Assembly (NCBI RefSeq): GCF_964355755.1
Contig: NC_092675.1
Span: forward strand, 31,631,112-31,695,111
Direction of reading: 5' to 3'
Length of the DNA stretch: 64,000 bases
From: Antedon mediterranea
Taxonomy: Eukaryota; Echinodermata; Crinoidea; Comatulida; Antedonidae
A program made the position numbers and the translations under genes. Under the pieces are notes generated by a model that worked only from the letters and a program-made list of their open reading frames with translations, had not been told where the DNA came from and did not search any database. Position 1 is the first letter of the stretch, and the number at the start of each line of letters is the position of its first letter. This document shows, piece after piece, positions 1-12,500 of the stretch.

Positions 1-795
1 ATGAGAAATTTGTAACAGAGAGCTCCAGTGAGTGATGCCCGCCCTCATAAGGGCGGATGTATACATACTAAATAAGACTTGATTTAATAGATATTATACA
101 TGTCACATTAAATAGAATTATGATAATAGTTTTTGCAATTGTAAACTATTTTATAATACATATTTATTAACAAATAGTGTACATTCACTTTTACAGACAA
201 TTATTTACTAACATGCTAAGTTAGTTCACAAAAAAGGCCTAACACAGCAACACCAAAAATCAATGAATCGTTACTCAGCACGGCCTATTCTTTACCATTG
301 CCGTGTACTACTCTACGCCCGGTAAATTAAGTATTGTTTTTATGATATAAATTAGTATAAAATACATGTTATTAATAGGACAAAATGTTAAATGTTATTA
401 ACATGTATTTGTTTTACCAGAAACAAATTAAATATAGGAATATTATTAAACAATCCTTCGTGAAAACGCGTAAACACCAACACGCCCGGTCACGCTATCG
501 TAGCGCCCGGTTGATAAAGCAAACTGTTTATACGGCAGTTTTTACTAAATAAATTGCATAAAACGAACAATTAAATATCCAAATAGTATTTAACATGATG
601 TTGGCATGTAGTTGATAACATTTTTTATCATGAAAATACTACCGGTGGTCTAGCCTTTGATTATTGAAATCGTCACAAAAAGTTGTATACATCCCAGATA
701 CATCTACACTTATGGCGGCGCCCTACCACATGGACAATAATATTACTGTTACAGGGAAAATCGCGGATTACTCATTCTTGTGATTATATTCTTTG
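1..795 (-). mobile_element. Non-autonomous TIR transposon, family H, copy without insertions (5' end cut by window edge)
   Basis: This stretch is the reverse complement of two separated pieces near 11949-12394 and 17692-18652, which are the two halves of one H element split by other insertions. Its right end (around 771-795) matches the 24-bp terminal inverted repeat of the full copy. The reconstructed element is about 796 bp and has no coding capacity that I can see. It keeps the uninterrupted target TA at 328-329, where the DIRS element sits in the other copy, and the uninterrupted TTAA at 108-111, where a MITE sits in the other copy. A 74-codon open frame here is chance. Confidence 0.85.
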
Positions 796-904
796 GGTAT
801 ATTCAGAGCGTCATTTCGGAGCATTTCGACGATCGAGCATTCTCTACTTCTACGGAGCGCCATTTATGCCTTTATTTATTTACGAAATAGAAATAGTACT
901 TCGG
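796..904. other. Unique-looking spacer between H element and satellite
   Basis: This is about 110 bases with no recognised gene, leading into the first degenerate satellite monomer. I see nothing else in it. Confidence 0.5.
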
Positions 905-3900
905 TAGCTGCTCCAGTGGACCAAATTTAGCACTAGTGGAGCGCAGTGATAAAATAGAAATAAGTCACTAATTTTAATATCTTTTCGTATGTTAATACAC
1001 TGTGCTCAAGTGGACACAATTTGGCGCCAGTGAGGAGCACAGTGATATAAAATAGAAATAAGTCACTGAATTTTAATATCTTTTCGTATGTTAATAACAC
1101 TGTGCTCAAGTGGACCTAATTTGGAGCCAGGGGAGCACAATGATATAAAATAGAAATAAATCACTGAATTTTAATATCTTTTTTGTATGTTAATACACTG
1201 TGCTCAAGTGGACCCAATTTTGAGCCAGGGGAGCACAATGATATAAAATAGAAATAAATCACTGAATTTTAATATCTTTTTTGTATGTTAATACACTGTG
1301 CTCAAGTGGACCTAATTTGGCGCCAGTGGAGCACAGTGATATGAAATAGAAATAAGTCACTGAATTTTAATATCTTTTCGTATCTGTGCTTAAGTGGACC
1401 CAATTTGGAGCCAGTGGAAAACAGTGATATAAAATAGAAATAAGTCACTGAATGTTAATATATTTTCGTATGTTAATACACTGTGCTCAAGTGGACCTAA
1501 TTTGGCGCCAGTGGAGCACAGTGATATGAAATAGAAATAAGTCACTGAATTTTAATATCTTTTCGTATGTTATTACACTGTGCTCAAGTGGACTCAATTT
1601 GGAGGCAGGGGAGCACAGTGATATAAAATAGAAATAAGTCACTGAATTTTAATATCTTTTCGTATGTTAATACACTGTGCTTAAGTGGACCCAATTTGGA
1701 GCCAGTGGAGCACAGTGATATAAAATAGAAATAAGTCACTGAATTTTAATATCTTTTCGTATGTTAATACACTGTGCTCAAGTGGACCCAATTTGGAGCC
1801 AGGAGAGCACAGTGATATAAAATAGAAATAAGTCACTGAATTTTAATATATTTTCGTATGTTAATACACTGTGCTCAAGTGGACCTAATTTGGCGCCAGT
1901 GGAGCACAGTGATATGAAATAGAAATAAGTCACTGAATTTTAATATCTTTTTGTATGTTATTACACTGTGCTCAAGTGGACCCAATTTGGAGCCAGGGGA
2001 GCACAGTGATATAAAATAGAAATAAGTCACTGAATGTTAATATCTTTTCGTATGTTAATACACTGTGCTCAAGAAGTGGACCCAATTTGGAGCCAGTGTA
2101 AAACAGTGATAAAAAATAGAAATAAGTCACTGAATTTTAATATCTTTTTGTATGTTAATACACTGTGCTCAAGTAGACCCAATTTGGAGCCAGGAGAGCA
2201 CAGTGATATAAAATAGAAATAAGTCACTGAATGTTAATATATTTTCGTATGTTAATACACTGTGCTCAAGTGGACCTAATTTGGCGCCAGTGGAGCACAG
2301 TGATATGAAATAGAAATAAGTCACTAAATTTTAATATCTTTTCGTATGTTATTACACTGTGCTCAAGTGGACTCAATTTGGAGCCAGGGGAGCACAGTGA
2401 TATAAAATAGAAATAAGTCACTGAATGTTAATATCTTTTCGTATGTTAATACACTGTGCTCAAGAAGTGGACCCAATTTGGAGCCAGTGGAAAACAGTGA
2501 TAAAAAATAGAAATAAGTCACTGAATGTTAATATCTTTTCGTATGTTAATACACTGTGCTCAAGTGGACCCAATTTGGAGCCAGTGGAGCACAGTGATAT
2601 AAATAGAAATAAGTCACTGAATTTTAATATCTTTTCGTATGTTAATACACTGTGCTCAAGTGGACCCAATTTGGAGCCAGTGGAGCACAGTGATATAAAA
2701 TAGAAAAAAGTCACTGAATTTTAATATCTTTTCGTATGTTAATACACTGTGCTCAAGTGGACCCAATTTGGCGCCAGGAGAGCACAGTGATATAAAATAG
2801 AAATAAGTCATTGAATGTTAATATATTTTCGTATGTTAATACACTGTGCTCAAGTGGACCCAATTTGGAGCCAGGGGAGCACAGTGATATAAAATAGAAA
2901 TAAGTCACTGAATGTTAATATCTTTTCGTATGTTAATACACTGTGCTCAAGAAGTGGACCCAATTTGGAGCCAGTGTAAAACAGTGATAAAAAATAGAAA
3001 TAAGTCACTGAATTTTAATATCTTTTTGTATGTTAATACACTGTGCTCAAGTAGACCCAATTTGGAGCCAGGAGAGCACAGTGATATAAAATAGAAATAA
3101 GTCACTGAATGTTAATATATTTTCGTATGTTAATACACTGTGCTCAAGTGGACCTAATTTGGCGCCAGTGGAGCACAGTGATATGAAATAGAAATAAGTC
3201 ACTAAATTTTAATATCTTTTCGTATGTTATTACACTGTGCTCAAGTGGACTCAATTTGGAGCCAGGGGAGCACAGTGATATAAAATAGAAATAAGTCACT
3301 GAATGTTAATATCTTTTCGTATGTTAATACACTGTGCTCAAGAAGTGGACCCAATTTGGAGCCAGTGGAAAACAGTGATAAAAAATAGAAATAAGTCACT
3401 GAATGTTAATATCTTTTCGTATGTTAATACACTGTGCTCAAGTGGACCCAATTTGGAGCCAGTGGAGCACAGTGATATAAATAGAAATAAGTCACTGAAT
3501 TTTAATATCTTTTCGTATGTTAATACACTGTGCTCAAGTGGACCCAATTTGGAGCCAGTGGAGCACAGTGATATAAAATAGAAAAAAGTCACTGAATTTT
3601 AATATCTTTTCGTATGTTAATACACTGTGCTCAAGTGGACCCAATTTGGCGCCAGGAGAGCACAGTGATATAAAATAGAAATAAGTCATTGAATGTTAAT
3701 ATATTTTCGTATGTTAATACACTGTGCTCAAGTGGACCCAATTTGGAGCCAGGGGAGCACAGTGATATAAAATAGAAATAAGTCACTGAATGTTAATATC
3801 TTTTCGTATGTTAATACACTGTGCTCAAGAAGTGGACCCAATTTGGAGCCAGTGTAAAACAGTGATAAAAAATAGAAATAAGTCACTGAATTTTAATATC

Positions 3901-4930
3901 TTTTTGTATGTTAATACACTGTGCTCAAGTAGACCCAATTTGGAGCCAGGAGAGCACAGTGATATAAAATAGAAATAAGTCACTGAATGTTAATATATTT
4001 TCGTATGTTAATACACTGTGCTCAAGTGGACCTAATTTGGCGCCAGTGGAGCACAGTGATATGAAATAGAAATAAGTCACTAAATTTTAATATCTTTTCG
4101 TATGTTATTACACTGTGCTCAAGTGGACTCAATTTGGAGCCAGGGGAGCACAGTGATATAAAATAGAAATAAGTCACTGAATGTTAATATCTTTTCGTAT
4201 GTTAATACACTGTGCTCAAGAAGTGGACCCAATTTGGAGCCAGTGGAAAACAGTGATAAAAAATAGAAATAAGTCACTGAATGTTAATATCTTTTCGTAT
4301 GTTAATACACTGTGCTCAAGTGGACCCAATTTGGAGCCAGTGGAGCACAGTGATATAAATAGAAATAAGTCACTGAATTTTAATATCTTTTCGTATGTTA
4401 ATACACTGTGCTCAAGTGGACCCAATTTGGAGCCAGTGGAGCACAGTGATATAAAATAGAAAAAAGTCACTGAATTTTAATATCTTTTCGTATGTTAATA
4501 CACTGTGCTCAAGTGGACCCAATTTGGCGCCAGGAGAGCACAGTGATATAAAATAGAAATAAGTCATTGAATGTTAATATATTTTCGTATGTTAATACAC
4601 TGTGCTCAAGTGGACCTAATTTGGCGCCAGTGGAGCACAGTGATATAAAATGGAAAAAGTCACTGAATTTTAATATCTTTTCGTATTTAATATACACTAT
4701 GCTCAAGTGGACCCGATTTGGAGCCAGGGGAGCACTGTGATATAAAAATAGAAATAAGTCACTGAATTTTAATATCTTTTCGTATGTTAATACACTGTGC
4801 TTACGTGGACCCAATTTGGCGCGCGCGCCAGTGAGCACAGTAATATAAAATAGAAAAAAGTCACTAAATTTTAATATCTTTTCGTATGTTAATACACTGT
4901 GCTCAAGTGGACCCAATTTGGCACCAATGG
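905..4930. repeat. Tandem satellite, ~98-bp monomer (about 41 monomers)
   Basis: Head-to-tail monomers of about 97-98 bp fill this block. Each carries the signature CACTGTGCTC, then a spacer with CCAATTTGG, then GAGCACAGTG, followed by an AT-rich arm containing AAATAAGTCACTGAAT and TTTTCGTATGTTAATA. The first and last ten-base blocks are reverse complements, so each monomer can fold into a hairpin around the CCAATTTGG palindrome. Monomers differ by small substitutions (GGAGCC or GGCGCC, GTGG or GGGG) and indels. Short open frames on both strands recur with the repeat period and are artefacts. The same monomer reappears at 49390-49915 inside CFAP300 intron 1. Confidence 0.95.
1973..4606. repeat. 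878-bp higher-order repeat, three copies, within the satellite
   Basis: Three consecutive 878-bp blocks start near 1973, 2851 and 3729, each made of nine ~98-bp monomers. They read as identical by eye, including the same odd variants in the same order (the AAGAAGTGG insertion, the GTGTAAAAC variant, the ATATAAATAG deletion). Identical frames recur at 2034, 2912 and 3790. Flanking monomers differ, so the block arose by recent amplification of a nine-monomer unit. Confidence 0.93.
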
Positions 4931-5560
4931 GAGCACAGGGAAATAGTCACATTCAAAAACATCGGGAAAAAATACTGGAATTTAAAAATATTTCAAACTT
5001 GGTATATACTGTATGTTCAATATCGGTTACTCCATCCGTAAACCAAAAGAAAAAATAGTTTCAAGCCACATCAGTGATTTTAATAAATTGCGTTCGCTTA
5101 AGATAATACTTATGAAAAAACGTACAATTCCGACACATAGGCCTATTATGTTAAACTCTAATAATGATTTTGACAATAAAAAAACGGTTAGGAATTCGAC
5201 TTTTTCCCTGTAAATTGAGCAACTTAAATTAAAAATATACCAAGAAATATATATTGAAATCAAGGAGTATTTTTTTGTTACAAAATAAATGTTCGTATGT
5301 TAATACTGTGCTCCAGTGGATCCAATTTGGCGCCAGTGGAGCACAGGGAAATAGTCACATACAAAAACATCAAGAAGAAATACTTCTGGATTTCAAAAAT
5401 ATTTCAAACTTGGTACGTATATATAAGTTCAATATCGGTTACTCCATCCGTGATGCAAAAGAAAAATTTGTTTTAAGCCACATTAGTGATTTTAATAACT
5501 TGTGTTTGTCTAAGATAAATACTTATGAAAGAACATACAATTCCAACACATAAACTTAGC
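4931..5560. repeat. Satellite edge unit, duplicated non-satellite segment
   Basis: Satellite remnants at about 4850-4940 and 5288-5350 are each followed by the same ~210-bp non-satellite segment (4941-5165 and about 5351-5553). These segments share GGAAATAGTCACAT, AATATTTCAAACTTGGTA and GTTACTCCATCCGT. The two units are about 410 bp apart and diverged. This suggests the satellite is anchored in a larger repeated element. No gene is recognised. Confidence 0.75.
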
Positions 5561-6505
5561 GATTAAAAAAAAGACATATTGAACGTGTAGTAACCTATTG
5601 AACGTATACTACCAAATTTCAAATGTGTAGGACAATTATTTTATGACGATCAAAATTTAAAGTTTAAAAAATCCTTAGTCGCATTTTTATCCGAATTATT
5701 ACTCATTTTGTTTGTACTGTATTTTGACATGTTAAAATATGTTAAATGCATATCGCCGCAAATTACTCAATTATTATTTTTATGTTGGGTCTGATATGTT
5801 CGTTTTATTTATGCACCTGTGTTCTTAAGACATGACCTGAGCTCCATGATAAAACATTTAATTACTCCTGTGTTGTATTAAAAACCAATCAAATGAAGAC
5901 GACAAAGTTTTATTAAATTTATTTTTTTTTATCACTAATTTTCTTCTTGATTCTGCTTGTATTGATGTGTGAGTTCCTGATATTCCTCTTTGTTCCTTAG
6001 GTCACCTAAGCAATGGAAGGAAAAACGTTTTAATTAAATTTCTTTTTTTTTCTTAGCATTTCTATTTCTTTTTTCATAGCCAAACTAGTAATACGTCTGT
6101 ACTAAGAGAGTATTAATTTAACTGTGTCACTGACAGTTGAATTTGTTTTTCGCCAAGACTCCATGATATAACTAAACTGGAATGGAAACAACAAATCTAA
6201 TAAATGCAAATTGTAGTGGAATAACGTTAAGAATGATAACACTGTACTGGTAGTAATCGTCATAAAAAATACTATACATACTATACAACAAAGCATGAGA
6301 TGTGCGATAACTAATAGCAAAAACAATAGCACGGTCTAATATATGCGTGAATGGCGCGCCATAGTAATCTGTTGTAGCCGAAACTGTCTGTGGCCGAAAC
6401 GGTCATATATGCCTCTGAATATACCTCCATTATATCGTGGACCGATCAAAAATGACGTTCTGAATTTATAATACCTCTCTTTTGTTGCTTGCGAAACGTG
6501 AAATC
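5561..6505. other. Upstream spacer and probable promoter region of INTS4
   Basis: This is AT-rich sequence with no coding exon or clear repeat that I recognise. The 5' untranslated region and promoter of INTS4 should lie at its right end. I see no convincing TATA box. The start codon at 6506 has A at -3 and G at +4, a good animal start context. Confidence 0.45.
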
Positions 6506-9500
6506 ATGGCAGCCCATCTAAAAAAACGAGCATATGTTGAATTTAGTGTTTCTGTTATTAAAGTGAGTTCTTTTGTTGATTATATTCGGATAGAGGTCCT
6601 ATGCCTAGGTAGGCTATTATTTATTAGGCCCGCCTGGACACTATAGACTATGGTTGACAGAAGATCGGGCCCATGGACGATCGGACTTATTCCAAGACGA
6701 TCGGGTAGCAACGCCTGTGGATGTGGGGCCTAACTGTGTGGACGTCCGGGCCCAATATAATTAGACGATCGGGCATAACATTAATTAGACGGGCCCATTC
6801 AGCTAAAAATAAAGGAAAGACGATTGGTCCACGAAAATGAATTAGATTTATAATTGTTCACCATAAAATGAAGTAAAGTTGGACGTCCTTTCCACGAGTT
6901 TGTGATACAAAAATGTATAGCCTAGCCTAGCTGGTAGGCCTAGCTAGGCCTTTTTATTTTTATTTCTTTATTCTGATATAAAATCAATAGGAGACGGCTT
7001 CTGTACAAGAATTATAAAATAATTGTAATAATATCATTAAAATAAAAATATATAATAATAATGATAATCTTTTTCTGTGCATGTGGTGTTTGTTGTGCAG
7101 ATAAAACTAACTTGTCAAATCTAGTTATTCTTGCTTTTATTGTACTACTACTAAACCATTCATAAAAGGCCTGTTTGCATATTTTATTTTTTCAGGACGA
7201 ACGTGGACAGAAATCATGAATAATTGATTGGGTGTCTCGAAAACAGAGACCTCGAAAACAGAGACCAGAGACCCGAGACCCAGAGTCTCTGTTTTCGAGA
7301 AAATCACGAAAACAGAGACCCCCTATATTATGTAATATTATTGAGACGTTTTAGTGGGGGTCTCTGTTTTCGAGATTTTCTCGAAAACAGAGACCCTGGA
7401 TCTCTGGTCTCTGTTTTCGAGGTCTCTGTTTTCGAGACACCCATAATTGATTAATTATTTTCTATTATAAAGAATTGCAAGATAGCTGATATACTTCCTA
7501 AATATACTAAACCTAACCTTCTAAATAATCTCTCAACTATATTAAAAGACCTCGAACTGAGGGCTCCAGTGTATAAACAGGGGAACGCCTTTACCACTAG
7601 ACCAAACATTTCGGTTGACGAACGCTGTTTACTATGTATGTACTGGGTAGTATCTGCTTTACTACCCAGCAGTGTGTCATTTGTTACCGCTTATGACTAT
7701 GTATGTATTGGGTAGTATCTGCTTTACTACCCAGCAGATGTGTCATTTGTTACCGCTGTTTACTATGTATGTACTGGGTAGTATCTGCTTTACTACCCAG
7801 CAGATGTGTCATTTGTTCAATGTGCATGAATACCATGAGGCAACCCTGCATTCAATTTGTGATGGACCTTTAAGAGAACAATGACACGCTATGACTGTCT
7901 CTTTGTGATTGATGTACCATTTAGGTTTTTTAATGCACCCCTGCGTGGATAAATTAAATAAAATAATTAAAAGTAGGTGTGTTATGTTAACACATATAAT
8001 TTTCTATTCGTTGAATGGAGAGAATCTTTCATTCAATGACAAATTGACTGCTCCAATTTTGGCTCTGCCTCATTAAGAATAGAGCAATCAATATTTTAAC
8101 TCATGAAATATTCTCACCATCAAACTCATAAACATACATTATTTTTTATAATGACGCACTCATGGCCCACATCTATTGGTTTTAAACAGTACTGTAGCAA
8201 TTTTTGACATTTTTTTAAAGGAGGAAGTATCAAAGCCTAAAACTCTTCGTTTGACTGTTCCTGTATCATCTGCACCTCCATTATTAGATTTGAATTTAGC
8301 AAGTGGACCTCAAGAAATATTAACACAACTTAAAACATTAACCGATAGCCTTCCTCTATCCCCTCAGCATGTTGGTGAGTGTACTATTTGTACAATACAC
8401 TTATTAAATTAGTAATTTAAATGTACAGTAGTCTTTAAAGTAGCTAAACATTTTGAAATACTAAGGAAGAACTCTTGAAAATTGCTACATCAATATTAAA
8501 TATTTTGAATTATAAACTGTGTCATGTTCCACATTTAAATTAGTTAAATGCTACATTTACACAATAATTTGGTTAGAAGAAAGAGAATGTTTTCACCAGG
8601 CTTCCAATTGACTTGGTTAAATGAAACATTTTAATGTTTCATTGAAAAATGAGTAATTAAATTACTCATTTTTTGTATTCATTGTCCAACTTATAACAAT
8701 ATTCATTATTTCAATAAAATTACTTTTAATGAATTTAATGTTGGCATTTATTCTATTTTTAGACTCAGTAATTCATACACTCATAGAACATTTACGAAAA
8801 GAAGAAATTGCGTACATCAAAGCTCGTATTATTAGCATTCTTGGTATACTAACAAGAACACCAGATTGTAACAAAACACTAGTCATTGATGAACTAACTC
8901 AAATGCTACGGAGGGAAAGTATGCTTACTTTTGGATCTAAATACTGAGTGATTCTTAAACTTATCTCAACTTAATAATTTACCATCATTTTTAAATGTAA
9001 TTTTATCATAAGATTTAGCGATTATTATTATCTGTTTTTCTTAAATAACCAATTTATTTCTTTAGCTTCTCATAAAGTATGTGCTGAGCTATTTGGTACC
9101 ATTTACAACATCTGTAGAGCTATTCCGAATTCTATAGACTTGCATCAAAAACTTGTTGTCCTAGCCTACAAGGTAAAGATAACTTTTAACAATCTATAAT
9201 CAATCAAAAAATGTACAGTATGATCACTAAAATTCCCCAGTACTGCTATAACAACAACAACAATACTATGAATATTACTATAAAAACATCAATGCTTATT
9301 ACAGTGTATAGAGTACAACACAGCTCACGGTACCGACTTGCAACACGTATCGCCTGATTTGTATTGGTTTCGGTTCTGTAAATTCTAGCATTGTTTGTAC
9401 CATTCAAAACATTCTACATCAAGCATTCATCCACTATTGATTAATTTCAAATTAATGTTAAAAACTTCAGTTTTCTCTCATTTTTTTAAATTTCTGTAAT

Positions 9501-12500
9501 ACTAATAGAATTGTTTTTATTATCTGTTTTTGTTATAGGATCTTTTATATTTGATAATATTATATTGATAATATTGTGCTAAATATCATTTTATACATTT
9601 CAGCATTTATCCAATTCAGACCATTCTGTGCGGCAACATTGTCTTTCAATAATAGGAACATTAGGATCCAAAGAAACACATGTAAAAATTAATGAAAAAC
9701 AAGAAAGTCCATTACAAGTGTTAACAGCTTATGCAAAAGATCAAGACCCAAGAGTTCGTAGTAGCGCATTTGAAGCTATGGTGAGTATAAATCATAATAA
9801 ATCTTAATAAATATAATTTTAATTAGAAAACAAGAAAATCATGTGATTATGTAATGGTGATAAAAGAAAGATAAACAAGAAATATAGATTATTTCAGAAG
9901 TTGAAATGCCAACGTTCCTTGCTTATGAGTAAATAGCAGATAAAATAAACTTAACATAATGGTATTTTGCATTGTTTTTTTTTGTGCAAAATTCAGGCTG
10001 AATTTATAATTATTTGTAATTATATAGTTCTATGTTAATATAAAGTTTGCGGTACACCACGTGTATTAGTTCTGAAAAGAACTGTTGAGTTTCTCGACGT
10101 TTCGATCAATATACTTTGATCGTCCTCAGGAGTGAGAATCTAATTTTGATTATGAATTAAAACGTTAATGGATTCCTGGTTTAAATACTTAATAGTTTTC
10201 ACTTACACAAATGTTTGATAAAATAGTTCCATCAGTCTGAACATGTATTACAATATTTGTGAAAGTGTTGACAAAGTTCTTAATATAGCCTTAATTGCTC
10301 TTACTTAGATGAATATTGTTCTTGTTTATGTGTAATTTTGACAAAAGAGTAATATAATATTTTTTACATTTTTATAGTTATCGTTTCATCAAAAGGGTCA
10401 AGTTTTGGAACAGTCTATTTATAAACAGGTATACACTGCTCTACATGATGATAGTGAAAGTGTTCGTTTAGCAGCATTACGCCTTATGTGGGTCATAGGT
10501 CATGTCTATCCTGAGAGTCTTATACCTGTAGTTGATTCAGATGAGAAGTTGCGACTTGTTGATGATGCGTTTGCTAAGATTTGTCAATTAGTAAATGATT
10601 CAAGTGTTTTGGTGCGTACCACTGCTGTAGGATTGCTTGGTTCTTTGCATCGTGTCAGCCCACATTTCTTGGAGCAGACTTTGGATAAGAAGCTGATGTC
10701 AGGATTAAGGGTGAGTTTATGCAGTAAAACAAAGAGTACAGTACAAGGAAAATGAAACCTTCGAATGTACCTTGTCGACATAACCTAATAAGTAAGCTAT
10801 AGAATTGTACTCTACTATACATCAATCTCCTACTGCATCATTGAATCAGAATTGGTTCTTTTAATTTCGTTTAGCGTAAAAGAACTGCACATGAGCGGCA
10901 AAAAGAACAATTTGTTTCTGGTGAATGGTCCAGTGGTAAAAAGTGGGGAGATGATGCTCCTAAAGAGGAACTTGATCCAGAGGCTGTAACCTTAATGGAT
11001 ACTGGAGCTTGTGGAGCATTTGTTCATGGACTTGAAGATGAATTCTTAGGTTTGCCAATGATTGTTTTTTATATATAACAAATATGTAAATATAGTATTT
11101 AAAAACCACCATGACATTTATTTAACCGTTGTATATAATAACATCGATAGTTACAAGCAAATGTGACTATAGTACAAAGACCATGTTCATCTGTATTTTT
11201 ATTGTAACCTCATATCCATACAATTTTTTTTTGTAGGTTTAACCATACTGTACTATTAGTATGATGAAGATTTTGAAATTCATTGTGTTGTGTGCATAAT
11301 TGTGACCATAACTGATAAGGTGTATACCTAAAATATAGATAGTTAACATTGTATTGTATCTAATGTGACAATCCTTTTATATTTAAAGTGATTATTTTAC
11401 AGAGGTAAGACATGCAGCTTTAGATTCTCTGTGTGAGCTTGCCAGCCAGTCACCAGCATTTGCCTCTTTATCATTGGATTATCTGGTGGATATGTTAAAT
11501 GATGAAATTGAAAGTGTGCGTCTGAATGCTGTATATAGTTTACACAAGATAAGCAAAGACATTGTTTTAAGAGAAGACCAGCTTGAAACTGTGCTAAATG
11601 GCCTTGAGGTTAGTAAAATATTACAAAATAACCACTGATCTAAAAGTATTGAAATATAAAACTATATTCATTGACTTCACTGTAATCGTCTTGAGATCAG
11701 TCAAATTGATGATTAAAGAAAGAACACCTATATACCATGCATAAAGAAACTCTAATAAACCACCCAGTGATATAATGGTAATTCAATCATTTATAAATGG
11801 TTAACACTTTCACTGCGTATAACCGGTACTACTGGGTATAAATAGACGTCGTTGAAATATGTATACACGGTACTACCGGGTATGGGCAAAACATGATTTA
11901 ATCGTATTTGCCTATAATATATAGCACCCTCTATATTTTGTCTTGAACCAAAGAATATATATCACAAGAATGAGTATTCCTCGATTTTCCCTGTAACAGT
12001 AATATTGTCCATGTAGTAGGGCGCCGCCATAAGTGTCGATGTATCTGGGATGTATACAACTTTTTGTGACTGTTTCACTAATCAAAGGTTGGACCACCGG
12101 TAGTATTTTCATGATAAAAAATGTTATCAACTACATGCCAACATCATGTTAAATAATATTTGGATATTTAATTGTTCGTTTTATGCAATTTATTTAGTAA
12201 AAACTTCGTATAAACAGTTTGCTTTATCAACCGGGCGCTACGATAGCGTGACCGGGCATGTTGATGTTTTCACGAAGGATAGTTTAATAATATTCCTGTT
12301 TCTGGTAAAATAAATAAATGTTAATGACATTTAACATTTTGTCCTATTAATAACATGTATTTTATACTAAGTTATATCATAAAAACAATACTTAGTCTAT
12401 ATCGTGCCTAGCTTACCTGGATAAACCAACATAAGCCTCTCTCTCCGACGAGAGGTAAACATTACGAAAAGAAGAACATTAATAACATTAATTTTTCCCC

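Noticed and set aside
683-907. 74-codon frame at the H element/satellite border
   Set aside because: It spans a transposon end and spacer, with no similarity or splice context.
905-4930. Many 60-135-codon open frames on both strands in the satellite
   Set aside because: They recur with the 98-bp and 878-bp periods and encode the repeat itself; there is no codon constraint and no family similarity.
905-4930. CRISPR-like repeat-spacer array
   Set aside because: Monomers are contiguous without unique spacers, and the surrounding genes are animal.
6102-6332. Hydrophobic minus-strand frame upstream of INTS4
   Set aside because: It is AT-rich chance translation with no conserved motif.
7224-7454. 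76-codon ENRD-repeat protein
   Set aside because: It lies wholly inside the palindromic MITE and its target duplications.
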